Shown: piece by piece, positions 7,562 to 17,626 of the stretch | Position numbering within the stretch: position 1 is the stretch's first letter | How the letters are laid out: each line of letters starts with the position of its first letter | Origin: Streptomyces sp. ERV7 | GTDB taxonomy: Bacteria > Actinomycetota > Actinomycetes > Streptomycetales > Streptomycetaceae | Assembly: GCF_001653515.1 (NCBI RefSeq) | Contig: NZ_LYOY01000051.1 | Span: 1,074,001-1,138,000 of the forward strand | Length of the DNA: 64,000 nt | Direction of reading: 5' to 3' | The notes under the pieces: model-generated | Seen by the model: the letters and a program-made list of their open reading frames with translations, nothing else | What the model was told of the DNA's origin: nothing | The model's database searches: none | Translations under genes and position numbers: made by a program

Positions 7562-9124
7562 ATGGCACCAGCGCACGACTCACCACCCGTCCCGCCCCCG
7601 CCCCTGCTCACCATGTCCGGCATCACCAAGTCCTTCCCCGGAGTGCGCGCCCTGGACGGCGTCGACCTGGAGGTGCTGCCGGGCGAGACCCACTGTCTGC
7701 TCGGCCAGAACGGCGCCGGGAAGTCCACCCTCATCAAGGTCCTCGCCGGGGTCCACCAGCCCGACGGCGGCCGGATCGTCTGGCAGGGCGAGCCGGTCTC
7801 GCTCAGGTCCCCGATCGCCGCGATGCGGCGCGGGATCGCCACCATCTACCAGGAACTCGACCTGGTGGAGGGCCTGTCGGTGGCCGAGAACGTCTTCCTC
7901 GGCCACGAGCCGACCACCGCGGGGTTCGTCGTGCGCGGCAGAGCCGCCCGCACCGCGACCGCCGCCCTGCTGCGACGGCTCGGCCACCCGGAGATCCCGC
8001 CGGACCGGCTGGTCGGCGCGCTCTCCGCCGCCCAGCGGCAGATCGTCTCCATGGCCCGCGCCCTCTCCCACGACGTCCGGCTGATCGTGATGGACGAGCC
8101 GTCCGCCGCGCTCGACCCCGACGAGGTCGACAATCTGTTCCGTATCGTCGCCGGCCTCACCTCCGCCGGGGTCGCCGTCGTCTACATCTCGCACCGGCTG
8201 GAGGAGATCCGCCGGATCGGCGACCGGGTCACGGTCCTCAAGGACGGGCGTGCGGTCGCCGTCGGCCTCCCGGCCAAGGAGACCCCGACGCGTGACATCG
8301 TTGCCATGATGACCGGCCGTACGGTCGAGTACGTCTTCCCGCCCCGGCCCGCGCGTCCGCGCGCCGACAGTGCCTCCGGCCCCGGTGCCGCACCCGTCCT
8401 GAGGGTCGAAGGGCTCGCCGGACAGGGCGAGTTCGCGGCCTTCGACCTGGAGGTGCGGGCCGGCGAGATCGTCGGGCTCGCCGGTCTGGTCGGCTCCGGA
8501 CGCTCCGAGGTCCTGGAGACGGTGTACGGAGCACGGCGTCCCAGCGCCGGACGGGTGTTCGTGGACGGGCGGCCCCTGCGGCCCGGCAGCGTACGCGCCG
8601 CGGTCCGGGCCGGGATCGGGCTCGCCCCCGAGGAGCGCAAGGCGCAGGGACTGCTGATGCTGGAGTCCGTCACGCGCAATGTCTCCCTCTCCTCCCTCTC
8701 CCGCTTCTCGCGCGCGGGCTGGCTGGACCGGCGGGCCGAACGCGCCGCCGCCCGCGAGGCCACCCGCGCACTGTCGCTGCGCCCCGACGCCCCGGACGCC
8801 CGCGTCCGTACCCTCTCCGGCGGCAACCAGCAGAAGGCGGTGCTGGCCCGCTGGCTGCTGCGCGGCTGCCGGGTGCTGCTGCTCGACGAGCCGACCCGGG
8901 GTGTGGACGTCGGCGCCCGTGCCGAGCTCTACGCCGTCATCCGCCGGCTCGCCGACGAAGGGCTCGCCGTGCTGCTCGTCTCCAGCGAGGTCCCGGAGGT
9001 CCTGGGCCTCGCCGACCGGGTGCTCGTGCTGCGCGAGGGGCGCGTGGTGCACCGGGCCCCGGCGGCGGAGCTGGACGAGCACCGCGTACTCGACCTCGTG
9101 ATGGAAGGGAGCCCGACCCCGTGA
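7562..9124 (+). CDS. Sugar ABC transporter ATP-binding protein (RbsA/MglA-like)
   Basis: A 520-residue protein with two fused ABC ATPase domains, as in RbsA, MglA and XylG. The first domain has the Walker A GQNGAGKST (residues 48-56), signature LSAAQRQ and Walker B LIVMDEPSAALD. The second has the degenerate Walker A GLVGSGRSE, a strong signature LSGGNQQK and LLLDEPTRGVD. It powers uptake of a monosaccharide with the permease whose gene overlaps its end by 4 bases. ATG at 7562 follows a GAGGGG site. The operon continues through the permease, the binding protein and two catabolic genes. Confidence 0.96.
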   Translation: MAPAHDSPPVPPPPLLTMSGITKSFPGVRALDGVDLEVLPGETHCLLGQNGAGKSTLIKVLAGVHQPDGGRIVWQGEPVSLRSPIAAMRRGIATIYQELDLVEGLSVAENVFLGHEPTTAGFVVRGRAARTATAALLRRLGHPEIPPDRLVGALSAAQRQIVSMARALSHDVRLIVMDEPSAALDPDEVDNLFRIVAGLTSAGVAVVYISHRLEEIRRIGDRVTVLKDGRAVAVGLPAKETPTRDIVAMMTGRTVEYVFPPRPARPRADSASGPGAAPVLRVEGLAGQGEFAAFDLEVRAGEIVGLAGLVGSGRSEVLETVYGARRPSAGRVFVDGRPLRPGSVRAAVRAGIGLAPEERKAQGLLMLESVTRNVSLSSLSRFSRAGWLDRRAERAAAREATRALSLRPDAPDARVRTLSGGNQQKAVLARWLLRGCRVLLLDEPTRGVDVGARAELYAVIRRLADEGLAVLLVSSEVPEVLGLADRVLVLREGRVVHRAPAAELDEHRVLDLVMEGSPTP

Positions 9125-10158
9125 CCCAGCAGCCCGTCTCGCCGGCGCAGCAGCAGGCCCCGGTCCCGGCCGCCGTATCCGACAAGTCCGGGGAGAGGAG
9201 CGGAGGTTGGCGGGGCCTCGGCCTCCGGGCGGACGTGCGCAACCTCTCCCTGCTCGGGGTGCTCGCCGTGCTCGTCGCGGTCGGCGGCATCACCGAACCC
9301 GACACCTTCCTCTCCACCAGCAACCTCCAGCTCGTCCTCACCCAGGCCTCGGTCATCGGTGTCGTCACCGTCGGTATGACCTTCGTGATCACCAGCGGCG
9401 GCATCGACCTGTCGGTCGGCGCGATCGTCGCGCTCTCCTCGGTCTGGGCCACCACGCTCGCCACTCAGGAGTACGGCTTCGCGGGCATCCTCTTCACCGC
9501 CGTGGTGGTCGGCCTCGGCTGTGGGCTGGTGAACGGGCTGCTGATCGCGTACGGCGGTCTGGTGCCGTTCATCGCGACGCTCGCCATGCTCGCCTCCGCG
9601 CGCGGCCTCGCGCTCCAGATCACCGACGGCAAGACGCAGATCGTCACCGTGAAGTCGGTCCTGGACCTGGGCGTCCCCGACTCCTATGTCCTCGGTATCC
9701 CGCCCCTGGTCCTGGTCTTCGCGGGGGTGACGGTCCTCGGCTGGCTGCTCCTGAACCGTACGACCTTCGGACGGCGCACGGTCGCGGTCGGCGGGAACGC
9801 GGAGGCGGCCAGGCTCGCGGGCATCGACGTCCGCCGCCAGCGGCTCTACCTCTATCTGCTCTCCGGTCTCTGCTGCGGCATCGCTGCCTTCCTCCTCATC
9901 GTCCTGGCCGGGTCCGGTCAGAACACCAACGGCAACCTCTACGAACTCGACGCCATCGCCGCCGCGATCATCGGCGGCACCCTGCTCAGCGGAGGACGTG
10001 GCACCATCGTCGGCTCGGTGCTCGGCGTCCTCGTCTTCACCACCATCACCAACATCTTCGCCCTCAACAACCTCCAGAGCGACGTACAGCAGATCGCCAA
10101 GGGCGCCATCATCGTGGCCGCCGTCCTCGTCCAGCGCCGCACCGCCGGAGAAGGCTGA
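9121..10158 (+). CDS. Sugar ABC transporter permease (RbsC/AraH-like)
   Basis: A 345-residue integral membrane protein of the BPD_transp_2 family with eight to ten hydrophobic segments. Family landmarks are TFVITSGGIDLSVGAIVALS (about residues 87-107), the cytoplasmic coupling region RTTFGRRTVAVGGNAEAARL and AIIGGTLLSGGRGTIVGSVLG. GTG start overlaps the ATPase stop by 4 bases, indicating translational coupling. It forms the membrane channel of the sugar importer. A short polar leader rich in Gln and Pro precedes the first membrane segment. Confidence 0.95.
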   Translation: MTQQPVSPAQQQAPVPAAVSDKSGERSGGWRGLGLRADVRNLSLLGVLAVLVAVGGITEPDTFLSTSNLQLVLTQASVIGVVTVGMTFVITSGGIDLSVGAIVALSSVWATTLATQEYGFAGILFTAVVVGLGCGLVNGLLIAYGGLVPFIATLAMLASARGLALQITDGKTQIVTVKSVLDLGVPDSYVLGIPPLVLVFAGVTVLGWLLLNRTTFGRRTVAVGGNAEAARLAGIDVRRQRLYLYLLSGLCCGIAAFLLIVLAGSGQNTNGNLYELDAIAAAIIGGTLLSGGRGTIVGSVLGVLVFTTITNIFALNNLQSDVQQIAKGAIIVAAVLVQRRTAGEG

Positions 10159-10223
10159 CCGCCCCGCTCGCCCCACCCGTACTGCCTATCCAACGCACGG
10201 CCGATCGAAGGGGTTCCCTCGCC

Positions 10224-11270
10224 ATGCCACGAACCAGTCGCAGAGGTCTGCTGCTCGGCTCCGCCGCCGTGTCGGCGGGCGCGCTGCTCACCGCCTGCAC
10301 CAGCAACGAACCGAAAGAGGCGAAGGAGGCGGATCCGGCAGCCCAGCGGCAGCCCGCCGCCGACGACAAGCCCGGCAAGCCGGTGACCATAGGGTTCGCG
10401 GGCCCCCAGGCCGATCACGGCTGGCTGAACGCGATCAACCAGAACGCCAAGTCCCGTGCGCGCAAGTACTCCGAGGTGACCCTGGAGATCACCGAGGGCT
10501 CCAATGACACCGCCGCGCAGATCGGCCAGGTCCAGACGCTGATCAACAAGAAGGTCGACGTCCTGGTGATCCTGCCGGCCGACGGCAAGGCGCTCACCCA
10601 GGTCGGCCTGCAGGCCATGAAGGCGGGCATCCCCGTCATCAACCTGGACCGGATCTTCGCCTCGCCGCAGGCCTACCGCTGCTGGATCGGCGGCGACAAC
10701 TACGGGATGGGGCTCAACGCCGGGAACTACATCGGCCGTCAGCTCAAGGGCAAGTCCAACGCCAAGGTCGTCGAGCTCGCCGGGCTCGACAGCCTGGAGC
10801 TGACCAGACAGCGCAGCCAGGGCTTCGACGACGCCCTCAAGAACTACCCCAACATCAAGAAGGTGGCCCGCCAGGCCGCCGAGTTCACCGTGGAGTCCGG
10901 TCAGGCCAAGATGGCCCAACTGCTCCAGGCCCAGGGCGACTTCGACGCGCTGTGGAACCACGACGACGACCAGGGCGTGGGAGCGCTGCGCGCCATCCAG
11001 CAGGCCGGGCGCAAGGACTTCCTGATGGTCGGCGGGGCCGGTGCCCGATCGGCCATGGACGCCATCAAGGCCGACAGCGGGGTCCTGAAGGCGACCGTCC
11101 TGTATCCGCCGACCATGGCGGCCTCCGCGATCGACCTGGCCCGTGCGCTGGGGCAGGCCAAGGGCGTCGGCGGCCTCTCCGAACTGGAGATCCCCGCCTC
11201 GATCACCCTCTACTCGGCCGTCGTGACCAAGGAGAACGTCGACCAGTACCTGTCCACGGGGTTCAGCTGA
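10224..11270 (+). CDS. Sugar-binding lipoprotein (RbsB-like) of the ABC importer
   Basis: A 348-residue periplasmic-binding-protein-like lipoprotein. The signal has twin arginines (SRRGLLLGS) and a lipobox LLTAC with the lipidated cysteine at residue 25, so Tat export and lipidation are likely. The mature part has the type I sugar-binding fold: VTIGFAGPQADHGWLNAINQ, DVLVILPADGKALTQVG, IPVINLDRIF. It delivers substrate to the RbsAC-like transporter encoded just upstream. The exact sugar cannot be read from the sequence. Confidence 0.94.
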   Translation: MPRTSRRGLLLGSAAVSAGALLTACTSNEPKEAKEADPAAQRQPAADDKPGKPVTIGFAGPQADHGWLNAINQNAKSRARKYSEVTLEITEGSNDTAAQIGQVQTLINKKVDVLVILPADGKALTQVGLQAMKAGIPVINLDRIFASPQAYRCWIGGDNYGMGLNAGNYIGRQLKGKSNAKVVELAGLDSLELTRQRSQGFDDALKNYPNIKKVARQAAEFTVESGQAKMAQLLQAQGDFDALWNHDDDQGVGALRAIQQAGRKDFLMVGGAGARSAMDAIKADSGVLKATVLYPPTMAASAIDLARALGQAKGVGGLSELEIPASITLYSAVVTKENVDQYLSTGFS

Positions 11271-11326
11271 GCGGCCCCGGCCCCGCCGCTTTCACCCCAG
11301 TCGCCGCACCAGGAGGAGGAACCCGC

Positions 11327-12568
11327 ATGGCACGGACGGAGAGCGAGCCCGCGCTGGAGGAGCTCGGCATCGGCATGGTCGGATACGCCTTCATGGGCGC
11401 CGCCCACTCCCAGGGCTGGCGCACCGCGGGGCGCGTCTTCCCCCTGCCGCTGCGGCCGGTGCTCGCCGCCCTCTGCGGCCGGGACGCCCCGGCGGTACGG
11501 GCGGCGGCCGCCCGGCACGGCTGGGCGGCCGCCGAGACGGACTGGCGGGACCTGGTGGCCCGCGACGACGTCCAGCTCGTCGATGTGTGCACCCCCGGCG
11601 ACAGCCATGCGGAGATCGCGATCGCGGCCCTGGAGGCGGGCAAGCACGTCCTGTGCGAGAAGCCCCTCGCCAACACGGTGGCCGAGGCCGAGGCGATGGC
11701 GGCGGCCGCCCAGAAGGCGCGCGAGCGCGGTCAGTTGGCGATGGTCGGCTTCAACTACCGCCGGGTCCCGGCCGTCGCCCACGCCCGCCGCATGATCGTG
11801 GAGGGGCGGCTCGGCGTACTGCGCCATCTGCGGGTCACCTATCTCCAGGACTGGCTGGTCGACCCCGAGTTCCCGCTCACCTGGCGCCTCAGGCGCGAGC
11901 ACGCGGGCTCCGGGGCGCTCGGCGACCTGGGGGCGCACATCGTCGACCTCGCCCAGTATCTGGCGGGCGAGCCGCTGGTCGGCGTGTCGGCCTTCACCGA
12001 GACCTTCGTACGGGAACGTCCGCTGCTCGCGGGGGTGTCCGGCGCCCTGTCCGGGGCGGCGGGCGCCGGGCGCGGGCCGGTGACGGTGGACGACGCGGCG
12101 CTGTTCACCGGCCGGCTCGCCTCCGGGGCGCTGGCGTCCTTCGAGGCGACCCGGATGGCGTCCGGGCGCAAGAACGCGCTGCGGATCGAGCTCAACGGCG
12201 AGCGCGGCTCGCTGGCGTTCGACCTGGAGCGGCTGAACGAGCTGTCCTTCCACGACCACACCGAACCGGCCGCCTCGGCGGGCTTCCGCCGGATCCTGGT
12301 CACCGAGCCCGACCACCCCTATCTGGAGGCCTGGTGGCCGCCCGGTCACGCCCTCGGCTATGAGCACACCTTCGTCCACCAGGCCCGCGACCTGGTGGCG
12401 GCCATCGCCGCCGGGACCGATCCGGAGCCCTCCTTCGCGGACGGGCTCCAGGTGCAGCGAGTACTGGCCGCGGTGGAGGAGAGCGCCGCCGAGAACGCCG
12501 TCTACACGCCCGTACCGGCCCCGCACCCCCCGTCGGCGGCCACTCCACCGGACCGGGAGGTTCCCTGA
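11327..12568 (+). CDS. Gfo/Idh/MocA-family oxidoreductase
   Basis: A 413-residue NAD(P)-dependent sugar or cyclitol dehydrogenase. The Rossmann N-terminus reads GIGMVGYAFMGAAHSQGW. The family EKP motif is in KHVLCEKPLAN (about residues 107-117) and the C-terminal domain carries the GALGDLGAHIVDLAQYLAG helix with catalytic Asp and His. ATG at 11327 sits behind AGGAGGAGG. Its stop overlaps the isomerase start by one base (TGATG). With the importer and the isomerase it probably oxidises the imported sugar, possibly making a keto-sugar. Confidence 0.94.
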   Translation: MARTESEPALEELGIGMVGYAFMGAAHSQGWRTAGRVFPLPLRPVLAALCGRDAPAVRAAAARHGWAAAETDWRDLVARDDVQLVDVCTPGDSHAEIAIAALEAGKHVLCEKPLANTVAEAEAMAAAAQKARERGQLAMVGFNYRRVPAVAHARRMIVEGRLGVLRHLRVTYLQDWLVDPEFPLTWRLRREHAGSGALGDLGAHIVDLAQYLAGEPLVGVSAFTETFVRERPLLAGVSGALSGAAGAGRGPVTVDDAALFTGRLASGALASFEATRMASGRKNALRIELNGERGSLAFDLERLNELSFHDHTEPAASAGFRRILVTEPDHPYLEAWWPPGHALGYEHTFVHQARDLVAAIAAGTDPEPSFADGLQVQRVLAAVEESAAENAVYTPVPAPHPPSAATPPDREVP

Positions 12569-13586
12569 TGCCCCGACCGTTCACCCTCTTCACCGGCCAG
12601 TGGGCCGACCTCCCGCTGGAGGAGGTGTGCCGACACGCCCGAGACTTCGGCTACGACGGCCTGGAACTGGCCTGCTGGGGCGACCACTTCGAGGTCGACA
12701 GGGCGCTGGCCGAGCCGGGGTATCTGGACTCCCGGCACGCGCTCCTCGACAAGTACGGCCTGCGGTGCTGGGCGGTGTCCAACCACCTGGTGGGCCAGGC
12801 CGTCTGCGACGACCCGATCGACGAGCGGCACCGCGGCATCCTGCCCGCCCGGATCTGGGGCGACGGGGAGCCGGAGGGCGTACGGCGGCGGGCCGCCCGG
12901 GAGATGGCGGACACCGCACGGGCGGCGGCCGCCTTCGGGGTGCGCACCGTCGTCGGGTTCACCGGCTCGTCCATCTGGCATCTGGTGGCGATGTTCCCGC
13001 CGGCGTGTTCCCGCCGGTCCCGCCGCACATGGTCGAACGGGGCTACCAGGACTTCGCCGAGCGGTGGAACCCGGTGCTCGACGTCTTCGACGTGGAGGGC
13101 GTGCGCTTCGCCCACGAGGTCCACCCGAGCGAGATCGCCTACGACTACTGGACCACCCACCGCGCCCTGGAGGCGGTCGGGCACCGGACGGCCTTCGGGC
13201 TGAACTTCGACCCGAGCCACTTCGTCTGGCAGGACCTCGACCCGGTGGGGTTCCTGTGGGACTTCCGCGACCGGATCTACCACGTGGACTGCAAGGAGGC
13301 CCGCAAACGGCTCGACGGCCGCAACGGGCGGCTCGGCTCGCACCTGCCGTGGGGCGATCCCCGGCGCGGCTGGGACTTCGTCTCGGCGGGGCACGGCGAC
13401 GTGCCGTGGGAGGACGTCTTCCGGATGCTGCGGTCCATCGGCTACGACGGGCCGGTCTCCGTCGAGTGGGAGGACGCCGGGATGGACCGGCTCCACGGCG
13501 CCCCGGAGGCGCTCTCCACGCTGAAGCGGTACGACTTCGAGCCGCCCTCGGCGTCGTTCGACGCGGCCTTCGGAGCCGCTGAATAG
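12568..13586 (+). pseudogene. Sugar phosphate isomerase/epimerase (TIM barrel), frameshifted
   Basis: The gene reads in one frame from ATG 12568 to GSSIWHLVAMFPP (about residue 145), then homology continues in another frame from PVPPHMVERGYQDFAERWN to the stop at 13586. The break coincides with a 12-base direct repeat (12992-13003 and 13006-13017), a net gain of 14 bases. Removing one copy restores a continuous TIM barrel of about 334 residues with the usual features: FAHEVHPSEIAYDY, LNFDPSHFVWQ, HVDCKEARK, VSVEWEDAGMDR. It is either an inactivated gene, a reversible slippage mutation or a sequencing error. The intact protein would act after the Gfo/Idh dehydrogenase. Confidence 0.85.
12992..13017. 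repeat. 12-base direct repeat at the frameshift point
   Basis: TGTTCCCGCCGG occurs twice with a 2-base spacer (CG). The insertion lies inside the isomerase coding sequence and changes the reading frame by two bases. Confidence 0.9.
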
Positions 13587-13606
13587 GGCGTCCACGCAGG
13601 TCCGAA

Positions 13607-13631
13607 GCCCGGCGGCGGGAGGCCGCCGGGC
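13607..13631. terminator. Terminator after the sugar operon
   Basis: Perfect 10-base stem (GCCCGGCGGC/GCCGCCGGGC) with a 5-base loop, 20 bases after the isomerase stop. It probably ends the transporter operon. The rest of 13587-13840 is the leader of the next gene. Confidence 0.65.
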
Positions 13632-13840
13632 CGGTCCCTGGCGCCCTCGCACCGCTTTGTCCCGCAGCAGGAAGAAGTTCAACCCAACCTCCGCACAAGG
13701 GCTTTCCGGTCCGGACGAACGCCGCTAGCGTCCTTGAGGTGTTCAGGACATAGGTGGGTCCCCATGGAGTGACGGCGCACCCCGGGACCCTGGCAACCCG
13801 CCCCGTACGACCGGCCACCGGCCACTACCGGAGGACACAC

Positions 13841-16800
13841 GTGCACAGAAAACGGTCCAGAGCCAGGAACGCCCTCGCACTCCTCACCGGCGGCCTCCTC
13901 GCCGCGGCGTCCCTCACGCTCACCGCACCCCGTCAGGCGGCCGCCGACCCGGCCCCGAATCCCGCCGCCGAACAGTTCCAGCAGGTCACCCTCGCCAAGG
14001 GCGCCGCCGAGACCGGCGAGCCGATGTCGCTCGCGGTGCTCCCCGACCGCAGCGTCCTGCACACCTCGCGCAACGGCGAGCTGCGCCTGACCGACGCGGC
14101 CGGCAACACCCGCCTGGCCGGGACCCTGCCGGTCTACTCGCACGACGAGGAGGGCCTCCAGGGCATCGGCATCGACCCCAGGTTCAGCACCAACCGGTTC
14201 GTCTACCTCTACTACGCGCCCCCGCTCAGCACGCCGTCCGGCGACGCGCCCGACACCGGAACCCCCGCCGACTTCGCCAGGTTCGACGGGGTGAACCGGC
14301 TCTCCCGGTTCGTCCTGAAGGCGGACGGCACGCTCGACAACGCCAGTGAGAAGAAGATCCTCGACATCCCCGCCTCGCGCGGCCTGTGCTGCCATGTCGG
14401 CGGCGACATCGACTTCGACGCGCAGGGCAATCTGTACCTGTCGACCGGCGACGACACCAACCCGTTCGCCTCCGACGGATACACGCCCATCGACCAGCGC
14501 CCCGGCCGCAACCCGGCCTACGACGCCCGCCGTTCGGCCGGGAACACCAACGACCTGCGCGGCAAGCTGCTGCGCATCAAGGTGAACGACGACGCGAGCT
14601 ATACGATCCCGGCCGGGAACCTCTTCGCCCCCGGCACCGCGAAGACCCGCCCCGAGATCTACGCCATGGGCTTCCGCAATCCCTTCCGCTTCAGTGTCGA
14701 CAAGGCGACCGGCATCGCCTACGTCGGTGACTACGGCCCGGACGCGGGCGCCGCCGACCCCAGACGCGGACCCGGCGGGCAGGTCGAGTTCGCCCGGGTG
14801 GACAAGCCCGGCAACTACGGCTGGCCCTTCTGCGCCGGCAAGAACGACCCCTACGTCGACTACGACTTCGCCACCCGCACCTCCGGCGCCGCCTTCACCT
14901 GCGCCGCGCCGAAGAACACCTCGCCGTACAACACCGGCCTGGTCGACCTGCCGCCCGCGCAGCCCGCGTGGATCCCCTACGACGGAGGGTCCGTGCCCGA
15001 GTTCGGCAGCGGATCCGAGTCGCCCATGGGCGGGCCCGTCTACCACTACGACGCCTCCCTCGCCTCGCCCGTCAAGTTCCCCCAGGCCTACGACGGGGAG
15101 TTCTTCGCGGGCGAGTTCGGCCGGCGCTGGATCAAGCACATCCGGCAGGACGCCAACGGATCCGTACAGTCCATCAACCCCGTCCCCTGGACGGGGACCC
15201 AGGTGATGGACATGGCCTTCGGCCCGGACGGCGCGCTCTACGTCCTCGACTACGGCACCGCCTGGTTCGGCGGCGACGAGAACTCCGCGCTCTACCGGAT
15301 CGAGAACGCCACCGCGGGCCACTCCCCGGTCGCGGAGGCGAAGGCGGACCGGACCTCCGGCCAGACGCCCCTGCGCGTCGCCTTCTCCTCGGCGGGCACC
15401 ACCGACGCCGACGGCGACGCGCTCACCTACGCCTGGGACTTCGGCGACGGCACCGCACCCTCGACGGCCGCCAACCCGGTGCACACCTACCGGAAGAACG
15501 GCACCTACACCGCGACCGTCACCGCCAAGGACCCGGGCGGCCGCACCGGCTCGGCCAGTGTCCATGTCACCGTCGGCAACACCGCGCCCAAGGTGGTCCT
15601 GCAACTCCCGGGCGACGGGCAGTTGTTCAGCTTCGGTGACGACATTCCCTTCAAGGTGAGCGTCACCGACCCCGAGGACGGCACCGTCGACTGCGCCAAG
15701 GTCCAGGTCCGCTTCGTCCTCGGCCACGACAGCCACGGCCACCCCGTCACCACGGTCAACGGGTGCTCGGGCACCATCAAGACCGCCATCGACGGCGGCC
15801 ACGACCCCAACGCCAACATCTTCGGGGTGATCGACGCCTCGTACACGGACAACGGGGGCGGCGGCCAGCCCGCGCTCAGCGGTCACGCGCAGTCCCAGCT
15901 CCAGCCGCGCCACCGCCAGGCCGAGCACTTCACCGCCTCGTCCGGCATCCGTACGTACGACAAGGCGGCGGCCCACGGCGGCAGGACCGTCGGGGACATC
16001 GACAACGGCGACTGGATCTCCTTCAAGCCGTACATCCTCAGTGGCACCACCAAGCTCGCCGCCCGGATCTCCTCCGGCGGCGCGGGCGGCTTCCTGGAGG
16101 TGCGCGCCGGGTCCGCGACCGGGACGCTCCTTGGCTCGACACCGGTGCCGGTGACGGGTGGCTGGGAGACCTTCCAGGACGTCGACGTGCCGCTGCACGG
16201 GGTGCCGTCGAAGGCCACCGAGCTGTTCCTGGTCTTCAAGGGCGGCGCCGGAGCGCTCTTCGACGTCGACGACTTCGAGCTCTCCAGCAGCCCGCCCGAC
16301 CGCACGGCCAAGCGGGTCCTGGTTTTCTCCCGGACCGCGGGCTTCCGTCACGACTCCATCCCGGCGGGCATCGCCGCCCTCAAGGAGCTCGGCTCGGCCA
16401 ACGGCATCACCGTGGACGCGACGGAGGAGCCCGCCCAGTTCACCACGAGCAACCTGGCCCGCTACGACGCCGTCGTGTTCCTGTCCACGACCGGCGACGT
16501 CCTCAACGGCGACCAGCAGAGCGCCTTCGAGCACTACATCGCCACCGGCGGCGGCTACATGGGGGTGCACGCGGCGGCCGACACCGAGTACGACTGGGCC
16601 TTCTACGGCGGGCTCGTGGGTGCCTACTTCTCCTCGCACCCGCAGATCCAGCCCGCCACCGTACGCGTCGAGGATCACGCCCACCCGGCCACCTCGCACC
16701 TCGGCGACGCCTGGCAGCGCAGCGACGAGTGGTACAACTACCGGACCAACCCCCGGAGTCGGGCCAGGATCCTCGCCACGTTGGACGAGACGACCTACCA

Positions 16801-17533
16801 GGGCGGCACCATGCGGGGGGACCACCCCATCGCCTGGTGCCAGAGCTACCAGGGCGGGCGCTCCTTCTACACCGGCGGCGGCCACACCAAGGAGTCCTAC
16901 GCCGACCCCGCCTTCCGCCGGCACCTGCTCGGCGGGCTGGGGTACGCCACCGGCCAGGTCAAGGCCGACTGCACCCCGGGCACCGGCTACCGCCCGCTGT
17001 TCAACGGCCACACCCTGGAGGGCTGGAAGCAGGCCGGACCCGGCACCTTCGACGTCGTCGACGGCGAACTGCGCTCCCAGGGAGGCATGGGGCTGCTCTG
17101 GTACCAGGCGAAGCAGCTCGGTTCGTACTCCCTGAAGCTGGACTGGAAGCTCACCGGCGACGACAACTCCGGTGTCTTCGTGGGCTTCCCGGAGTCCGAC
17201 GACCCCTGGTCGGCGGTGGACAAGGGCTACGAGGTGCAGATCGACGCCACTGACGCCCCCGACCGCACCACGGGCGCGATCTACTCGTTCAAGTCGGCCG
17301 ACCTGCCGGCCCGCGACCGCGCCCTGCGCCCGCCCGGGCAGTGGAACAGCTACGAGATCCGCGTGCAGGGTGAACGGATGCAGGTGTTCCTCAACGGAGT
17401 GAAGATCAACGACTTCACCAACACCGATCCCGCGCGCAGCCTGAAGGACGGGTACATCGGCCTCCAGAACCACAGCTCCGCCGACCATGTGTCGTTCCGG
17501 AACATCCAGGTCAAGGAGTTGCCCCCGGCCTAG
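13841..17533 (+). CDS. Secreted multidomain protein: GSDH propeller, PKD, CBM6-like, ThuA, DUF1080
   Basis: A 1230-residue exported protein. The signal peptide ends near AAADPAPN (residue 36). Domains in order: glucose/sorbosone-dehydrogenase-like beta-propeller (about 50-490); PKD (about 500-590, FGDGTAPSTAANPVHTY); CBM6-like carbohydrate-binding module (about 690-820); ThuA glutamine-amidotransferase-like domain (about 824-1045, VLVFSRTAGFRHDSIPAGI, GVHAAADTEYDW); DUF1080 3-keto-disaccharide hydrolase-like domain (about 1050-1230, LFNGHTLEGWK). ThuA and DUF1080 proteins are tied to 3-keto-glycoside metabolism, so it may process keto-sugars outside the cell for the upstream importer. GTG 13841 follows CCGGAGG. 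The order is known from other secreted actinobacterial proteins. Confidence 0.93.
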   Translation: MHRKRSRARNALALLTGGLLAAASLTLTAPRQAAADPAPNPAAEQFQQVTLAKGAAETGEPMSLAVLPDRSVLHTSRNGELRLTDAAGNTRLAGTLPVYSHDEEGLQGIGIDPRFSTNRFVYLYYAPPLSTPSGDAPDTGTPADFARFDGVNRLSRFVLKADGTLDNASEKKILDIPASRGLCCHVGGDIDFDAQGNLYLSTGDDTNPFASDGYTPIDQRPGRNPAYDARRSAGNTNDLRGKLLRIKVNDDASYTIPAGNLFAPGTAKTRPEIYAMGFRNPFRFSVDKATGIAYVGDYGPDAGAADPRRGPGGQVEFARVDKPGNYGWPFCAGKNDPYVDYDFATRTSGAAFTCAAPKNTSPYNTGLVDLPPAQPAWIPYDGGSVPEFGSGSESPMGGPVYHYDASLASPVKFPQAYDGEFFAGEFGRRWIKHIRQDANGSVQSINPVPWTGTQVMDMAFGPDGALYVLDYGTAWFGGDENSALYRIENATAGHSPVAEAKADRTSGQTPLRVAFSSAGTTDADGDALTYAWDFGDGTAPSTAANPVHTYRKNGTYTATVTAKDPGGRTGSASVHVTVGNTAPKVVLQLPGDGQLFSFGDDIPFKVSVTDPEDGTVDCAKVQVRFVLGHDSHGHPVTTVNGCSGTIKTAIDGGHDPNANIFGVIDASYTDNGGGGQPALSGHAQSQLQPRHRQAEHFTASSGIRTYDKAAAHGGRTVGDIDNGDWISFKPYILSGTTKLAARISSGGAGGFLEVRAGSATGTLLGSTPVPVTGGWETFQDVDVPLHGVPSKATELFLVFKGGAGALFDVDDFELSSSPPDRTAKRVLVFSRTAGFRHDSIPAGIAALKELGSANGITVDATEEPAQFTTSNLARYDAVVFLSTTGDVLNGDQQSAFEHYIATGGGYMGVHAAADTEYDWAFYGGLVGAYFSSHPQIQPATVRVEDHAHPATSHLGDAWQRSDEWYNYRTNPRSRARILATLDETTYQGGTMRGDHPIAWCQSYQGGRSFYTGGGHTKESYADPAFRRHLLGGLGYATGQVKADCTPGTGYRPLFNGHTLEGWKQAGPGTFDVVDGELRSQGGMGLLWYQAKQLGSYSLKLDWKLTGDDNSGVFVGFPESDDPWSAVDKGYEVQIDATDAPDRTTGAIYSFKSADLPARDRALRPPGQWNSYEIRVQGERMQVFLNGVKINDFTNTDPARSLKDGYIGLQNHSSADHVSFRNIQVKELPPA

Positions 17534-17626
17534 GCCGGGCACACCCAACCCCCCACCCCCGCGCACGACCGCACGACTCCACAGCACGACAGGGCACCAC
17601 AGGGCACGTCCAGGAAAGGGAACACT

